Made by a program: the position numbers and the translations under genes. Source: CAZKAP01 sp964550895 (lineage in GTDB: Bacteria; Bacteroidota; Bacteroidia; Flavobacteriales; Flavobacteriaceae). Taken from it: DNA of 64,000 nucleotides. Each line of letters begins with the position of its first letter. Position 1 is the first letter of the stretch. The stretch covers positions 1 to 64,000 of the forward strand of contig CAZKAP010000008.1 in assembly GCA_964550895.1 (NCBI GenBank), read 5' to 3'. This document shows positions 18,016 through 26,994 of the stretch, one piece after another. The notes beneath the pieces were generated by a model. It ran no database searches. It saw nothing but the letters and a program-made list of their open reading frames with translations, and had not been told where the DNA came from.

Positions 18016-19443
18016 TTATTTCTTGATCTTGAGTCCGGACCGGTTCCCCAGCGCATCGTAAGCGGCATACTTGTACAGGCTGTGCAGCGTCGGATAATTG
18101 AAAACGGTGGACAGCAGATGATCGAGTTTCTTCTCTTCCCGTACCAATTCCATCCCGTAATGGATTAATTCGGTAGCGTTCTTGCCGATAATGTGGACAC
18201 CGAGCACCGTGTCCGAAGGCCGATCCACAATCAGTTTCAGGAACCCCCCATCAGAAATTCCCATAATTTTTCCCCGGGCGGTATCCCTGTAGAAGCTTCG
18301 TCCGGTAAGCACGTCTATGCCGCCTTCCCGGGCCTCCTCCTCGGTGATACCCACCATACTTACCTCAGGCACGGTATAGATACCGTAAGGGAATAGTCGG
18401 GCGTGGGCGTGCAGATCGCCCGTGTCAAACATATGGGTAACCGCTACCCTGCCCTGTTCCATGCTCGTACTGGCCAGTGCGGGGAATCCAATGACGTCCC
18501 CCACGGCAAAAATATGGGGGATATTGGTCTGATATTTTTCGTTGACCAGGACGGTTTCCCGTTTGCCGGTTTTCAGTCCGATCTCCTCGCAGCCCAGGCC
18601 TTTGATCGAACCGCTCCTTCCCGCAGCAAACAGGAACATATCGGACTGCAGTACGCGGCCGTCCCGGAGCTCCATGCGCAGGGGAGTTTGGTCCGCCTCG
18701 GGCACTTCTACAGAAGTCACGGTAGTGTTGAATTCGATCCGGACCCCTTTGCGCTCCATCTGTGCCACCAGAGCCCCAGAGACCTCGTGATCCAGGAAGC
18801 CCAGTATCTGATCGCGGTCGTTGACCAGAGTGGTCTCTACCCCGGTGGCCGCGAATATGGTGGTATACTCGCATCCAATAACCCCGGCACCCAGTACGCA
18901 AATCGACTCCGGAAAGCGCTCCAGTCCGAGTATGGTATCCGAATCGTGCACCCGCCGCCCGTCAAATGGAATGTGAGCAGGGCGATAGGGATAGGAACCT
19001 GTGGCGATCAGAATATATCGGCCGTGGAGCAGGGTTTCGTCCTGCCCGGATCGCACCCGGATGTGATGGGCATCGCGAAAGCTCCCGAAACCGTGATAGA
19101 TATCCACTCCGTGCAGCCTGAGATTCTCGGAAACGGCCGTATTCATTTCCCCGGTGACGAGATTCTTACGGTACAGGAAGTCCTGAATACCCACCTCCCG
19201 GCCCAGCGGACGGTCAATGCCAAAAACTCCCTTCTCGTATATGCCCGACAGGTACAGAGCGGTTTCCTTAAGTGTCTTAGAGGGTATGGTGCCGGTCTGC
19301 ACTCCTGCTCCACCAAAGGTTGTATTTCGTTCCACCACCGCGACCCGGTATCCGAAATAGGCGGCCTTAACCGCTGCTTTTTCTCCGGCAGGACCCGTTC
19401 CCAGAACAATCAGGTCGTAACTGCGTTTATTCGCTTCTCCCAT
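18016..19443 (-). CDS. sthA: FAD-dependent pyridine nucleotide transhydrogenase-like protein (SthA type)
   Basis: A 475-residue flavoprotein of the disulfide reductase superfamily: FAD-binding GTGPAGEKAA (residues 15-24), NAD(P)-binding VLGAGVIGCEY, a second FAD motif IFAVGDVIGFPAL, and the dimerisation domain. The active-site stretch reads GGAGVQTGTIPSK: Gly47 and Thr52 stand where lipoamide dehydrogenase has its two redox cysteines. SthA also lacks the second cysteine but keeps the first; here both are gone, so dithiol chemistry is impossible and hydride transfer between NADPH and NAD is the best guess. It starts three bases after the upstream cyclase gene ends, so the two are one operon. 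Confidence 0.8.
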   Translation of the reverse strand: MGEANKRSYDLIVLGTGPAGEKAAVKAAYFGYRVAVVERNTTFGGAGVQTGTIPSKTLKETALYLSGIYEKGVFGIDRPLGREVGIQDFLYRKNLVTGEMNTAVSENLRLHGVDIYHGFGSFRDAHHIRVRSGQDETLLHGRYILIATGSYPYRPAHIPFDGRRVHDSDTILGLERFPESICVLGAGVIGCEYTTIFAATGVETTLVNDRDQILGFLDHEVSGALVAQMERKGVRIEFNTTVTSVEVPEADQTPLRMELRDGRVLQSDMFLFAAGRSGSIKGLGCEEIGLKTGKRETVLVNEKYQTNIPHIFAVGDVIGFPALASTSMEQGRVAVTHMFDTGDLHAHARLFPYGIYTVPEVSMVGITEEEAREGGIDVLTGRSFYRDTARGKIMGISDGGFLKLIVDRPSDTVLGVHIIGKNATELIHYGMELVREEKKLDHLLSTVFNYPTLHSLYKYAAYDALGNRSGLKIKK

Positions 19444-19446
19444 GGC

Positions 19447-21444
19447 TTAAAACATCAGATTAGGTCTTCCTGCCTCTTCCACTATACCCTCAAGCGCCCG
19501 GACATCCCCGTTGAGGAAACGCGCACAGCGTTCCTTGAGGTTGACAATCGCTAGATCCGAAGGATAACAGGCATACAGGGATTCGAATTGGGTGTAGGCT
19601 TCCTTAATGTCGCCACTGCGCAGGAAGGCAACCGCCTGTAGGTATTCCCGCTGGTATTTGCGCTTGGCCGCATCGGAAGGGGGGAGGAACTCGTAGACCG
19701 AAACCCACTTCTGCTTACCCTTCACGCGAAGACGGTCGATAAAACGGTAGGTGAACTCCCCGGCATCTCCCAGGCTCTGAAGGGTATCTCCCGTAATCAG
19801 TACCGGAGAACCGTATTTCTTGGTCAGGCTTTCGATTCGAGCAGCCGTATTCACTGCGTCAGAGATCACGGTGGTCTCCAGCCGGTTTTTATGGCCTATA
19901 GTTCCCAATATCAGTCCGCCGGTATGTAAACCGCATCCGATATGCAGCCTGGGATACCCCTGCTCAGTCCGATCCCGGTTGAATTCCGCCAGATAGTCAA
20001 GTATATCAAAACAAGCCCGAACGGCGGAGTCCGATCGGTCCGGAAAAAGAGCCATAACGGAATCTCCGATGAACTTATCAATGAACCCCCCGTTTTCCTG
20101 TATAATGGGAACGATACCACTCAGGTAGGTATTGATAAAATCAAAGTTTTCCTGAGGACTCATCGCCTCGGATATCCGGGTAAAGTCTCGGATATCGGCA
20201 AAAAGAACAGTCATGTCCCGAGCTACGTGATCACCCAGGTTAACGTCCTCTATGCTCGACTTGCCCAGGTGACGAAGAAATTCGTCGGGCACAAAACGGC
20301 TGTTGGCTTCACTAAGCCTCAGAAGGCGCTCATTGGCCGAGGCGAGTTCGGCCGTGCGCTCTTCAACCTTCTCCTGGAAATACTCCATGCGGTGGATTAC
20401 CTCGTCCCGCAGGTGGGAAAAATTGCGCGTCAGCCGGCCTATTTCGTCCCTGCCATCCATACGGAGCTCCATATCCGCTTCCAGGGTGAACCGGCTGTCG
20501 ACGAAACGACCGATATGATCCGTAAGTTCCTCCAGGGGACGGGTGATCCTTCGAGAAATCCGTGAACTGATCATCAGGCTCAGCACACCCATCAGCAGGG
20601 TGATCAGCGTAAAGAACAGGGTCATGACGATCAATTGATTGCGATACCACAAAGCTGCCCGTTCCACCAGCTGTTCAAACCCGGACTCCGCCAGATCGAT
20701 CTGGCGGTCGAGACCCCGTTTCAGACCCGTGTTGTCTTTTATACCCAACAGCCGATCGAGCCGTTGCAAATCGTAAAATGCCGACTGATAGCGGTCGAGG
20801 CCTTCCCGGAGTTCTCTTTTTCGCGCGGGGTCCAGACCGTCCTGTCTCTCCAGCCAGGTCCCGATGGTTGCCACCTGCCGACCGAACGCATTGACATAGG
20901 CCGTGTCGTTGCGAATAATAAAGTCCTTTTCGTGCCTGCGCAACAGCAGTACATCGCTATGGGGAATATCGGGTACCTGTGCTTCCAGCCAGTGAGCCGC
21001 CTCCCTCATGCGGCCTACGAGCTGATCGTCTTTAAAGCCACGCTCGTGCACCAGATTCACCAGGTTCAAAAAAAGACTGTCCACCTGCCTCAGTTCGGTC
21101 TGCTGGGATCGAACGATAGCAGCCATTTCCCGGTCCCATATGCGCGTGGCCAGGTCGAGGCGGGAAATACAGGAATCCATATGACGGCGGTATTCCCGGA
21201 GGTAGTCCGAATCTTTATCCCTGAAGAACTCGGGGTCCCGGGTATCGTAACTGAAAAACTTGTACTTGGACTCAACAGCACTAAGCAGATATAACCGGGA
21301 TTGCTCCGCATGGGTCAGCTGTTCGCGTATTTGAATCCAGCCATACAGGAAGCCTGCAGAAATAAAGGCCATCAGCAATCCGGCAAGGGAAAAGAAAACG
21401 AACCTTCTGAGAAGCTTTTGCCGAAAGGACCTGGATCTGAGCAT
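19447..21444 (-). CDS. membrane-bound class III adenylate cyclase with HAMP domain
   Basis: A 665-residue sensor: membrane segment 1 at about 15-37, a largely helical extracytoplasmic domain (38-269), membrane segment 2 at 270-293, HAMP (292-345), a coiled-coil link, and a class III cyclase domain (about 408-580). The two metal-binding Asp are present (D417 in FADIRDFT, D461 in IGDSVM). K457 and D529 are the ATP-type specificity pair, and N532/R536 the transition-state pair, so it should make cAMP and looks fully active. About 80 residues with TPR-like spacing follow. It is cotranscribed with the transhydrogenase-like gene. Confidence 0.88.
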   Translation of the reverse strand: MLRSRSFRQKLLRRFVFFSLAGLLMAFISAGFLYGWIQIREQLTHAEQSRLYLLSAVESKYKFFSYDTRDPEFFRDKDSDYLREYRRHMDSCISRLDLATRIWDREMAAIVRSQQTELRQVDSLFLNLVNLVHERGFKDDQLVGRMREAAHWLEAQVPDIPHSDVLLLRRHEKDFIIRNDTAYVNAFGRQVATIGTWLERQDGLDPARKRELREGLDRYQSAFYDLQRLDRLLGIKDNTGLKRGLDRQIDLAESGFEQLVERAALWYRNQLIVMTLFFTLITLLMGVLSLMISSRISRRITRPLEELTDHIGRFVDSRFTLEADMELRMDGRDEIGRLTRNFSHLRDEVIHRMEYFQEKVEERTAELASANERLLRLSEANSRFVPDEFLRHLGKSSIEDVNLGDHVARDMTVLFADIRDFTRISEAMSPQENFDFINTYLSGIVPIIQENGGFIDKFIGDSVMALFPDRSDSAVRACFDILDYLAEFNRDRTEQGYPRLHIGCGLHTGGLILGTIGHKNRLETTVISDAVNTAARIESLTKKYGSPVLITGDTLQSLGDAGEFTYRFIDRLRVKGKQKWVSVYEFLPPSDAAKRKYQREYLQAVAFLRSGDIKEAYTQFESLYACYPSDLAIVNLKERCARFLNGDVRALEGIVEEAGRPNLMF

Positions 21445-21521
21445 GACGGTTAATTATCCCAGCCGACAAGGTACCCATTAGCACCCGGGGCCAGGTTAAG
21501 TGATTATTATGAATCGTCCCG

Positions 21522-21529
21522 GAAAGATA
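21522..21529 (-). promoter_or_regulatory. candidate -7 element for the cyclase operon
   Basis: The minus strand reads TATCTTTC, one mismatch from TAnnTTTG, in the divergent spacer between the cyclase and the DUF3307 gene, leaving a leader of roughly 70 bases before the cyclase start codon. Confidence 0.35.
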
Positions 21530-21562
21530 GGAATTCAGCAAGCTTCCGTGTACCTTTCCCTT

Positions 21563-21925
21563 ATGAATTTCGGATGGCTGCTCATAGCGCACTGGCTCGG
21601 AGACTACCTTCTGCAAAACAGCAAGATGGCTACCCGAAAAGGGAGGGAACCCTTCTGGCTGTTCTATCACGTTGGGGTGTATACCCTGGTCATACTCGTC
21701 ATTTCCTTTTGGTTCCTGGACCGGGAAGGGTGGATAACCTTTACCCTGGCCAATGGCCTGGCCCATCTGGTTACCGACGCGGTGAGCAGCCCTATGGGCC
21801 TCAGATTCCGCGAACGCCCCCGGATTTTCTTCCTGATTCTGGGAACGGATCAGCTCCTCCACCTGCTCTTTCTGTACTATTCATATGTGTACATTTCCGG
21901 ACAGCAGGGGACGTTTCCGTTCTAA
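21563..21925 (+). CDS. DUF3307 family membrane protein
   Basis: A small (120-residue) hydrophobic protein with about four membrane segments. It shows the DUF3307 pattern: a first helix ending in AHWLGDYLLQ, then FYHVGVYTLVI and NGLAHLVTDAVSS, with conserved His and Asp residues facing one side. No biochemical role is known for the family. In-frame starts also exist at 21500 (GTG) and 21509 (ATG), but they extend into the divergent promoter region, and the conserved domain begins right after the ATG at 21563. Confidence 0.75.
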   Translation: MNFGWLLIAHWLGDYLLQNSKMATRKGREPFWLFYHVGVYTLVILVISFWFLDREGWITFTLANGLAHLVTDAVSSPMGLRFRERPRIFFLILGTDQLLHLLFLYYSYVYISGQQGTFPF

Positions 21926-21946
21926 TAACGCACCCCCTACTCCTGT

Positions 21947-22279
21947 TCACGATTCGGAAATGCGATCCCTGAAATACTCGCTGAAATCACGCATCCTGGC
22001 CGAGAGCTCGGTATCGTCGGTTGCCCTCTGATAGGTGTCTGCCATGCGGTGGAGGGTCTGGAAGAAGAACATCTTCATTTCGTCCACGGGCATATCCTTC
22101 GTCCAGAGGTCGATTCGCATGGTCTCCCTGACTTCAGGATCCCAAAGCGAGAGCATAATCGCCTTGGCGGCAGTACTGTCCACTCCCCCGTCCTCAGCCG
22201 ACCAGCTAATGGATTCGGGTATTTTGTTTTCGTCTAAACCAATTCGGATCGAAATTTCGGCTTCTTTTTTAATTGCCAT
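21947..22279 (-). CDS. gldC: gliding motility protein GldC
   Basis: A 110-residue cytoplasmic protein beginning MAIKKEAEISIRIGLDENKIPESISWSAEDGG, close to flavobacterial GldC in length and pattern. GldC is encoded beside gldB in gliding Bacteroidota and supports, but is not strictly essential for, gliding and type IX secretion-linked motility in Flavobacterium johnsoniae. The longer in-frame start at 22321 lies deep in gldB. The ATG at 22279 overlaps the gldB stop by 11 bases, the usual arrangement. Confidence 0.9.
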   Translation of the reverse strand: MAIKKEAEISIRIGLDENKIPESISWSAEDGGVDSTAAKAIMLSLWDPEVRETMRIDLWTKDMPVDEMKMFFFQTLHRMADTYQRATDDTELSARMRDFSEYFRDRISES

Positions 22280-23246
22280 CGGGTCTTTTGGGTTTGTATT
22301 TCCTGAATAGGGTTTGGGCATCGAGCTCGGCCAGCTCCCGAAGGGTTGGCCGCTCTTTCTTCATATAGGCAGTGACTATTTTGTATCCGATATACCGCCC
22401 TATCCTGCCAGGAGACTCGTTGTCCAGCTCCAACCCGAACCGGCTAAAAGGGGCCCGGTCGAGAAACTTTCGATCCTGCTCTGGGTCGGTGGAAAAGAGC
22501 AGTTCCCTGTCTATGAAGTGGGACCAGATTTGCGCTTCATTGGCCTCGGCCCAATTCCACTGTTCCTCCGAATAGCGCAACAATTCCCGGGATTCGTATT
22601 CAGGCACCAGGGTACCTGCCACATACAGCTGCTTACCCTGGTACACCATCTTGTCGAGGAAGGTTCGGCCCTGCGGAGGAGGGAGTACGGTACGGGACCA
22701 CTGTTCGCAGAGATCCAGAGGAATGTAACGGGCATCGAGTTCGGCCCTGAGGTATTTCGGAAAGGATTCGTAAAACCGGTGATCAGGTCCGAGATAATTG
22801 TCCAGGGCCACCAGCCAGAGCGAGTCCCCGATTGCAATCCGAAACGGATAGCGCACCTCGTTTACAAAAGTAACCAATTCGGGCAGGGCTTTATCGGGAT
22901 AGTAGTAATTCAGGTGCTGAAGCAAGGCATGAATGCGCTCTTCTTCGGCTGCCATGTCCCCGAAGGCAAGCTCTACTTCCCGGAAGATCTCGTCCATCAG
23001 AGTGTCCTTCATCTTGGCCACATACACGCTGTCTGCCCTACTGAAAAGATAAGGAAAGTCCTTACGCAGCCTTGGCAGGTCCGATGCGGTCGAGGCGGCG
23101 AATATCCGATCGAATCGGGTTAGCTCCCAGCTGATCTGACGATGCCCGATTCTCTCTTCGAGTCGCTCCTGCCGCGATTTGCAACCGGAAAACAGGAGGA
23201 CGGACAGCAGGGACAAAATGTTAATTATGTAAGATATTTTCCTCAC
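22269..23246 (-). CDS. gldB: gliding motility lipoprotein GldB
   Basis: Essential gliding-motility lipoprotein in F. johnsoniae. The N-terminus is a lipoprotein signal: a basic start, a hydrophobic run and the lipobox LLFSGC. The body has typical GldB segments such as ISWELTRFDRIFA, LPELVTFVNEVRYPFRIAIGDSLWLVALDNYLG and RELLFSTDPEQDRKFLDRAPFSRF. No ATG is available at the right place. A GTG at 23246 gives a compact signal peptide with the lipobox Cys at residue 22; a TTG at 23270 is the alternative. Confidence 0.88.
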   Translation of the reverse strand: MRKISYIINILSLLSVLLFSGCKSRQERLEERIGHRQISWELTRFDRIFAASTASDLPRLRKDFPYLFSRADSVYVAKMKDTLMDEIFREVELAFGDMAAEEERIHALLQHLNYYYPDKALPELVTFVNEVRYPFRIAIGDSLWLVALDNYLGPDHRFYESFPKYLRAELDARYIPLDLCEQWSRTVLPPPQGRTFLDKMVYQGKQLYVAGTLVPEYESRELLRYSEEQWNWAEANEAQIWSHFIDRELLFSTDPEQDRKFLDRAPFSRFGLELDNESPGRIGRYIGYKIVTAYMKKERPTLRELAELDAQTLFRKYKPKRPDGN

Positions 23247-23318
23247 CTTTGTAATTATTAGCTGTTGCAAACTACTGTTTTAGTTCAATCGTTCCATACA
23301 GAAATATTTAGCAAGTTA

Positions 23319-24146
23319 ATGGATTTTAACCGGGAGCTGAACATAGACGTACCCGCCGTAATTGCTCACATTACGGACTGGCTTAAATCGTATTCCGAAA
23401 ACGCGGGCAGCAGAGGCTTTGTAGTGGGAGTCTCGGGAGGCATAGACTCCGCCGTCACCTCCACTCTGGCTTCGAAGACAGGCATGCCCACGCTCGTCCT
23501 CGAGATGCCCATCCATCAGTGCGGCGATCAGGTGAGCCGGGCCCGTAAACACATCGAATGGCTGGAGTCCGAATACCCTAATGTGGAATCCCGAGAGGTG
23601 GACCTGACGGCGGTCTTTGAAACCTGGAAAGGCAAACTGGACGATCCCGGGGAGGATCTTCAACGGCAGATGTCTCTGGCCAATAGCCGGGCGCGATTGC
23701 GTATGACCACCTTGTATTATTTCGCGGCTGCCCGGGGTTTTCTTGTAGCTGGTACGGGAAATAAGGTAGAAGACTTCGGTGTTGGATTCTACACCAAGTA
23801 CGGAGATGGGGGCGTGGACCTCAGCCCGATTGCAGACCTGCTGAAATCCGAGGTTTACGCCCTGGGAAGGGAACTGGGAGTCCACCGGGATATACTGGCG
23901 GCTGCTCCCACAGACGGGCTGTGGGGTGATGCCCGTACCGACGAGGATCAGTTAGGGGCATCTTATGACGAATTGGAATGGGCCATGGAACAGCAGGCTA
24001 TGGGGAAGACCGCGGATGATTTTTCCGGCAGGGCCAGGGAAGTATTCCTCGTTTATCTGCACTTTAATACGGCGAATGCCCATAAGATGAAACCTATCCC
24101 GATCTGCACCATTCCTGAATACCTCAGAAAGGCAGTTCACCGCTGA
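23319..24146 (+). CDS. nadE: NAD synthase NadE (ammonia-dependent form)
   Basis: Amidates nicotinic acid adenine dinucleotide to NAD. The PP-loop is VGVSGGIDSAVTSTL, and later motifs GTGNKVEDFGVGFYTKYGDGGVDLSPIADLLKSEVYALGRELG and APTDGLWGDARTDEDQLGASYDELEWAM are the standard NadE segments. There is no N-terminal glutaminase domain, so ammonia must be supplied directly. The ATG at 23319 gives 275 residues and the normal family start; the longer TTG frame runs into the divergent gldB promoter region. Confidence 0.95.
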   Translation: MDFNRELNIDVPAVIAHITDWLKSYSENAGSRGFVVGVSGGIDSAVTSTLASKTGMPTLVLEMPIHQCGDQVSRARKHIEWLESEYPNVESREVDLTAVFETWKGKLDDPGEDLQRQMSLANSRARLRMTTLYYFAAARGFLVAGTGNKVEDFGVGFYTKYGDGGVDLSPIADLLKSEVYALGRELGVHRDILAAAPTDGLWGDARTDEDQLGASYDELEWAMEQQAMGKTADDFSGRAREVFLVYLHFNTANAHKMKPIPICTIPEYLRKAVHR

Positions 24147-24294
24147 TTGTGTAAACTAAAACGATTAAACCTGGCATTATTAACCTTAAATTGTCAAAAA
24201 AACACATATTTGCCTAACGATTTTTTTCGTACCCCGATTGTAATAAAAGTATTTATAAAGGGATTCAGAACAAACACAAGTAAAAACTAGCGCC

Positions 24295-24924
24295 ATGATT
24301 AGTGTATTAATTGCCAACAATCACCCCATTGTACGCATAGGACTGCGCACAGTCCTGGAAAAAGAAGGTGATATTAAGGTGATGGACGAAGCCGAAACCA
24401 CTTCACAACTGTTTAAAATTCTCGACAAGAAGTCTCCTGACGTCATACTGCTCGAGATGGACATCCCCGAAGTAAACGGCATCGCCGCGCTCCGAAAGAT
24501 CAAGAACGAATATCCCAATTGTAAGGTGTTGATGTTCAGTGCCCAGCCCGAAGATGTATATGCACTGAGCGCCATCCGTGCCGGAGCTTTCGGATACCTC
24601 TGCAAAACGGCGAGCCTCGACTACATCACCGATGCCGTTCGCAAGGTCAATGAGGGCAATATGTTTATCACCAACGAGCTGGCCCAGCGCCTGGCTTTCG
24701 ACGAAGGTACTCAAAGGCCCCGCCGGTTTTTCCGTAAACTATCCAGCCGGGAGGTCGAAGTACTCAAACTTCTGGCCAGCGGAAAGCGAAACAAAGAAGT
24801 AGCCGAAGGGCTGAATCTCAATGAAAAGACGGTGAGTACATACAAGGCTCGCCTGATGAGAAAGCTAAACGTAGACAATCTGGTCGACCTGCTGCAGCAG
24901 GCCAAGGCGCTGGAATTGTATTAA
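24295..24924 (+). CDS. orphan LuxR/NarL-type response regulator with a degenerate receiver
   Basis: A 209-residue protein with a receiver domain (1-120) and a LuxR-type helix-turn-helix (about 145-205, LSSREVEVLKLLASGKRNKEVAEGLNLNEKTVSTYKARLMRKL). The receiver lacks the phosphorylation chemistry: the acidic pair that binds Mg2+ is Asn8-Asn9 (IANNHP), and the acceptor Asp is Glu54 (ILLEMDIP). Ser82 and Lys104 are kept. It is therefore unlikely to be switched by phosphotransfer and may be constitutively active or respond to a ligand. No histidine kinase gene is adjacent. It converges with dnaG, 11 bases apart. The domain call is firm; target genes are unknown. Confidence 0.9.
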   Translation: MISVLIANNHPIVRIGLRTVLEKEGDIKVMDEAETTSQLFKILDKKSPDVILLEMDIPEVNGIAALRKIKNEYPNCKVLMFSAQPEDVYALSAIRAGAFGYLCKTASLDYITDAVRKVNEGNMFITNELAQRLAFDEGTQRPRRFFRKLSSREVEVLKLLASGKRNKEVAEGLNLNEKTVSTYKARLMRKLNVDNLVDLLQQAKALELY

Positions 24925-24935
24925 TATGGCCGATA

Positions 24936-26921
24936 TCAGGAGCTCAAGACCCGATTGAGTCTCTGGTGTATCAGCTTATTCAGGTTCAGGTAGTCCGAGA
25001 TCTCAAGCAGGGTCTCGGGCTGCGATCCGCCTTCTGCATTCAGCGATTCCTGCAACTCCCTTATTCTCCCCTTTAACAGGGTAATCCGCAAACTCAGCAG
25101 CGTTTCCGTGACCAATTGCGACACCCTTTTATCCCGGTCGCCGGGATAGATTTCCTTGCGCTCCCAGTCGTTCAGTTTGTAACGCTCTTCCTCCATCGCG
25201 ATTGCGGCCAGCTCATTGGCCAGATGTACTTCCATACCCGCCTGCATCCGCGGCACATCCAGGCTTCCATACTGCTGAAACTGCCGCATAAGCCACTCGT
25301 ACAGCTCCCGGAACAAAGGATTCGCAAAGGCAATTTCGTCCTCCTGTAAATCCAGGAACACCTTTAGGTACACCGGTTTCTTTACCCCTATCTGTTTGAG
25401 TTCCCACTCTCCTTCTGCATTCGGCGAGTGTACCCATTCCTCAAAATCCTCGACCCGCTCACCGTAGTTGACCAACAGCTCCAGTATCTTCCGCTCCAGG
25501 ATTTCCTGTTTGTTTACAGCCGGGCGTTCCCGGGTCTCGTCAGTCACCGGACGAAGCGTCTGCGAAGCCTCTTTACGCCGGTTCTGTTGCTTCTCCCTGC
25601 GCAGCTTGTCGGTATCTATTTGCGTGAGTTCGGAGAACAACGCCTCCTCCGAAACTTCCAGCAAACGGGCAGTTTGACGCAAGTAGACCTCCCTCTTGAT
25701 CATATCAGGTACCCGTGCGATACTCTTTACCAGTTCGCGGGCCGTTTCTGCACGTTTCATGGGATGGTGAGCGAATTCCTCGGAACCTTGTTTCGCCTTG
25801 AAAAAGATGAAGTCGTTACTGTGCTCCTCCAGAAAACCCCTCACCTTTTCCAGACTGTGCTTGCGGGCGAAGCTATCCGGGTCTTCGCCTTCGGGAAAAG
25901 TACATACAAAGGCGTTCATATTCTGTTCGAGGATCAGATCTACACCCCGCTCCGCAGCCCGAAGTCCAGCAGCATCGCCATCAAAGAGGAGGGTAACATT
26001 CTCCGTGAGGCGGCGGATCAGTCCCACCTGCTCCGAAGTGAGTGCCGTACCGCTCGAGGCCACCACATTGCGAATCCCCAGCTGGTGAAGCTGAATGACG
26101 TCGGTATAGCCTTCTACGAGATAGCAATTATCCAATCGGGCGATTTCCTGCTTGGCCTGGAACAGTCCGTAGAGGACATGACTTTTGTGATAGATTTCGC
26201 TCTCAGGCGAGTTGATGTATTTGGCCACCTTTTTCTGCTGAGAGAGTATCCGGCCACCGAATCCGAGAACCCGGCCACTCATGGAAAATATGGGAAATAC
26301 AACCCGGCCCCTGAACCGGTCTATGAGGCGCGTGTTACCTCCCTCCGGGCCGGTCTCCATACTCAGCCCTGCCTTCACCAGATTCTCTGGGCTATAGCCC
26401 TTTTCAAGGGCATTGCCAGAGAAGGCATCGCGCTGCTCCGGGCTATACCCCAGCCTGAAGTCTCTGATGGTGCTGTCCTTAAAGCCGCGCTCCCTGAAGT
26501 AGGCCAGTCCGACTGCACGGCCCATTTCGTCCTTCCAGAGTACCTCCTCGAAGAAATCAGCCGCGTATTCCGAAACGACGTAGAGGTTTTCCTTTTCGCG
26601 CATCTTTTCCTTCTCCTCATCGCTGCGCTCGGTCTCTTCGATCTCGATCCCGTAACGCTTGGCCAGGTAGCGGATGGCTTCGGGATAGGAGAAGTGCTCG
26701 TGCTCCATCAGGAAAGCCACTACATTGCCCCCCTTTCCGCTGCTGAAGTCCTTCCAGATCTGTTTGGCCGGTGAAACGGAGAAACTCGGTGTCTTTTCGT
26801 CGGTGAACGGGCTCAATGCCTTAAAGCCCGAACCCGATTTCCTAAGCTGAACAAAATCCTCGATAACCTCCTCGACCCGGGCGGCTTCGAACACTTTATC
26901 TATGGTGGACTGACTAATCAA
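24936..26921 (-). CDS. dnaG: DNA primase DnaG
   Basis: Makes RNA primers at the replication fork. The N-terminal zinc-ribbon region (about 1-100) has ALSPFTDEKTPSFSVSPAKQIWKDFSSGKGGNVVAF. The usual CHC2 cysteines are largely missing: the CPFH-type position reads LSPF and I see no complete Cys/His set. The catalytic core carries a RFRGRVVFPIF motif and the TOPRIM motifs LVEGYTDVIQLHQ and LLFDGDAAGLRAAERG. A C-terminal DnaB-interaction region follows. Length 661 residues is normal for Flavobacteria. The start is TTG (giving ISQSTIDKVFEAARVEEVI), which fits the family better than any ATG. Confidence 0.95.
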   Translation of the reverse strand: MISQSTIDKVFEAARVEEVIEDFVQLRKSGSGFKALSPFTDEKTPSFSVSPAKQIWKDFSSGKGGNVVAFLMEHEHFSYPEAIRYLAKRYGIEIEETERSDEEKEKMREKENLYVVSEYAADFFEEVLWKDEMGRAVGLAYFRERGFKDSTIRDFRLGYSPEQRDAFSGNALEKGYSPENLVKAGLSMETGPEGGNTRLIDRFRGRVVFPIFSMSGRVLGFGGRILSQQKKVAKYINSPESEIYHKSHVLYGLFQAKQEIARLDNCYLVEGYTDVIQLHQLGIRNVVASSGTALTSEQVGLIRRLTENVTLLFDGDAAGLRAAERGVDLILEQNMNAFVCTFPEGEDPDSFARKHSLEKVRGFLEEHSNDFIFFKAKQGSEEFAHHPMKRAETARELVKSIARVPDMIKREVYLRQTARLLEVSEEALFSELTQIDTDKLRREKQQNRRKEASQTLRPVTDETRERPAVNKQEILERKILELLVNYGERVEDFEEWVHSPNAEGEWELKQIGVKKPVYLKVFLDLQEDEIAFANPLFRELYEWLMRQFQQYGSLDVPRMQAGMEVHLANELAAIAMEEERYKLNDWERKEIYPGDRDKRVSQLVTETLLSLRITLLKGRIRELQESLNAEGGSQPETLLEISDYLNLNKLIHQRLNRVLSS

Positions 26922-26994
26922 GGTATTTAAACTAGAGTAAGGTAAGTTACGTAAGCTTGCGGCAACCTGCCAGGGGTGGGGTCGGCACCGGGCG

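Noticed and set aside
18403..19554. Open frame of 383 codons antisense to the transhydrogenase-like gene
   Set aside because: Composition and lack of motifs mark it as a shadow of a well-supported gene.
24147..24294. Spacer after nadE considered for a terminator or leader
   Set aside because: AT-rich, but I found no hairpin with a T-run and no conserved RNA motif.
25428..26774. Open frame of 448 codons antisense to dnaG
   Set aside because: No family similarity, shadow of the primase gene on the opposite strand. Long antisense frames are common in GC-rich genes.
26922..26994. Spacer between the polyprenyl synthase and dnaG considered for a promoter
   Set aside because: No TAnnTTTG element; only weak partial repeats.
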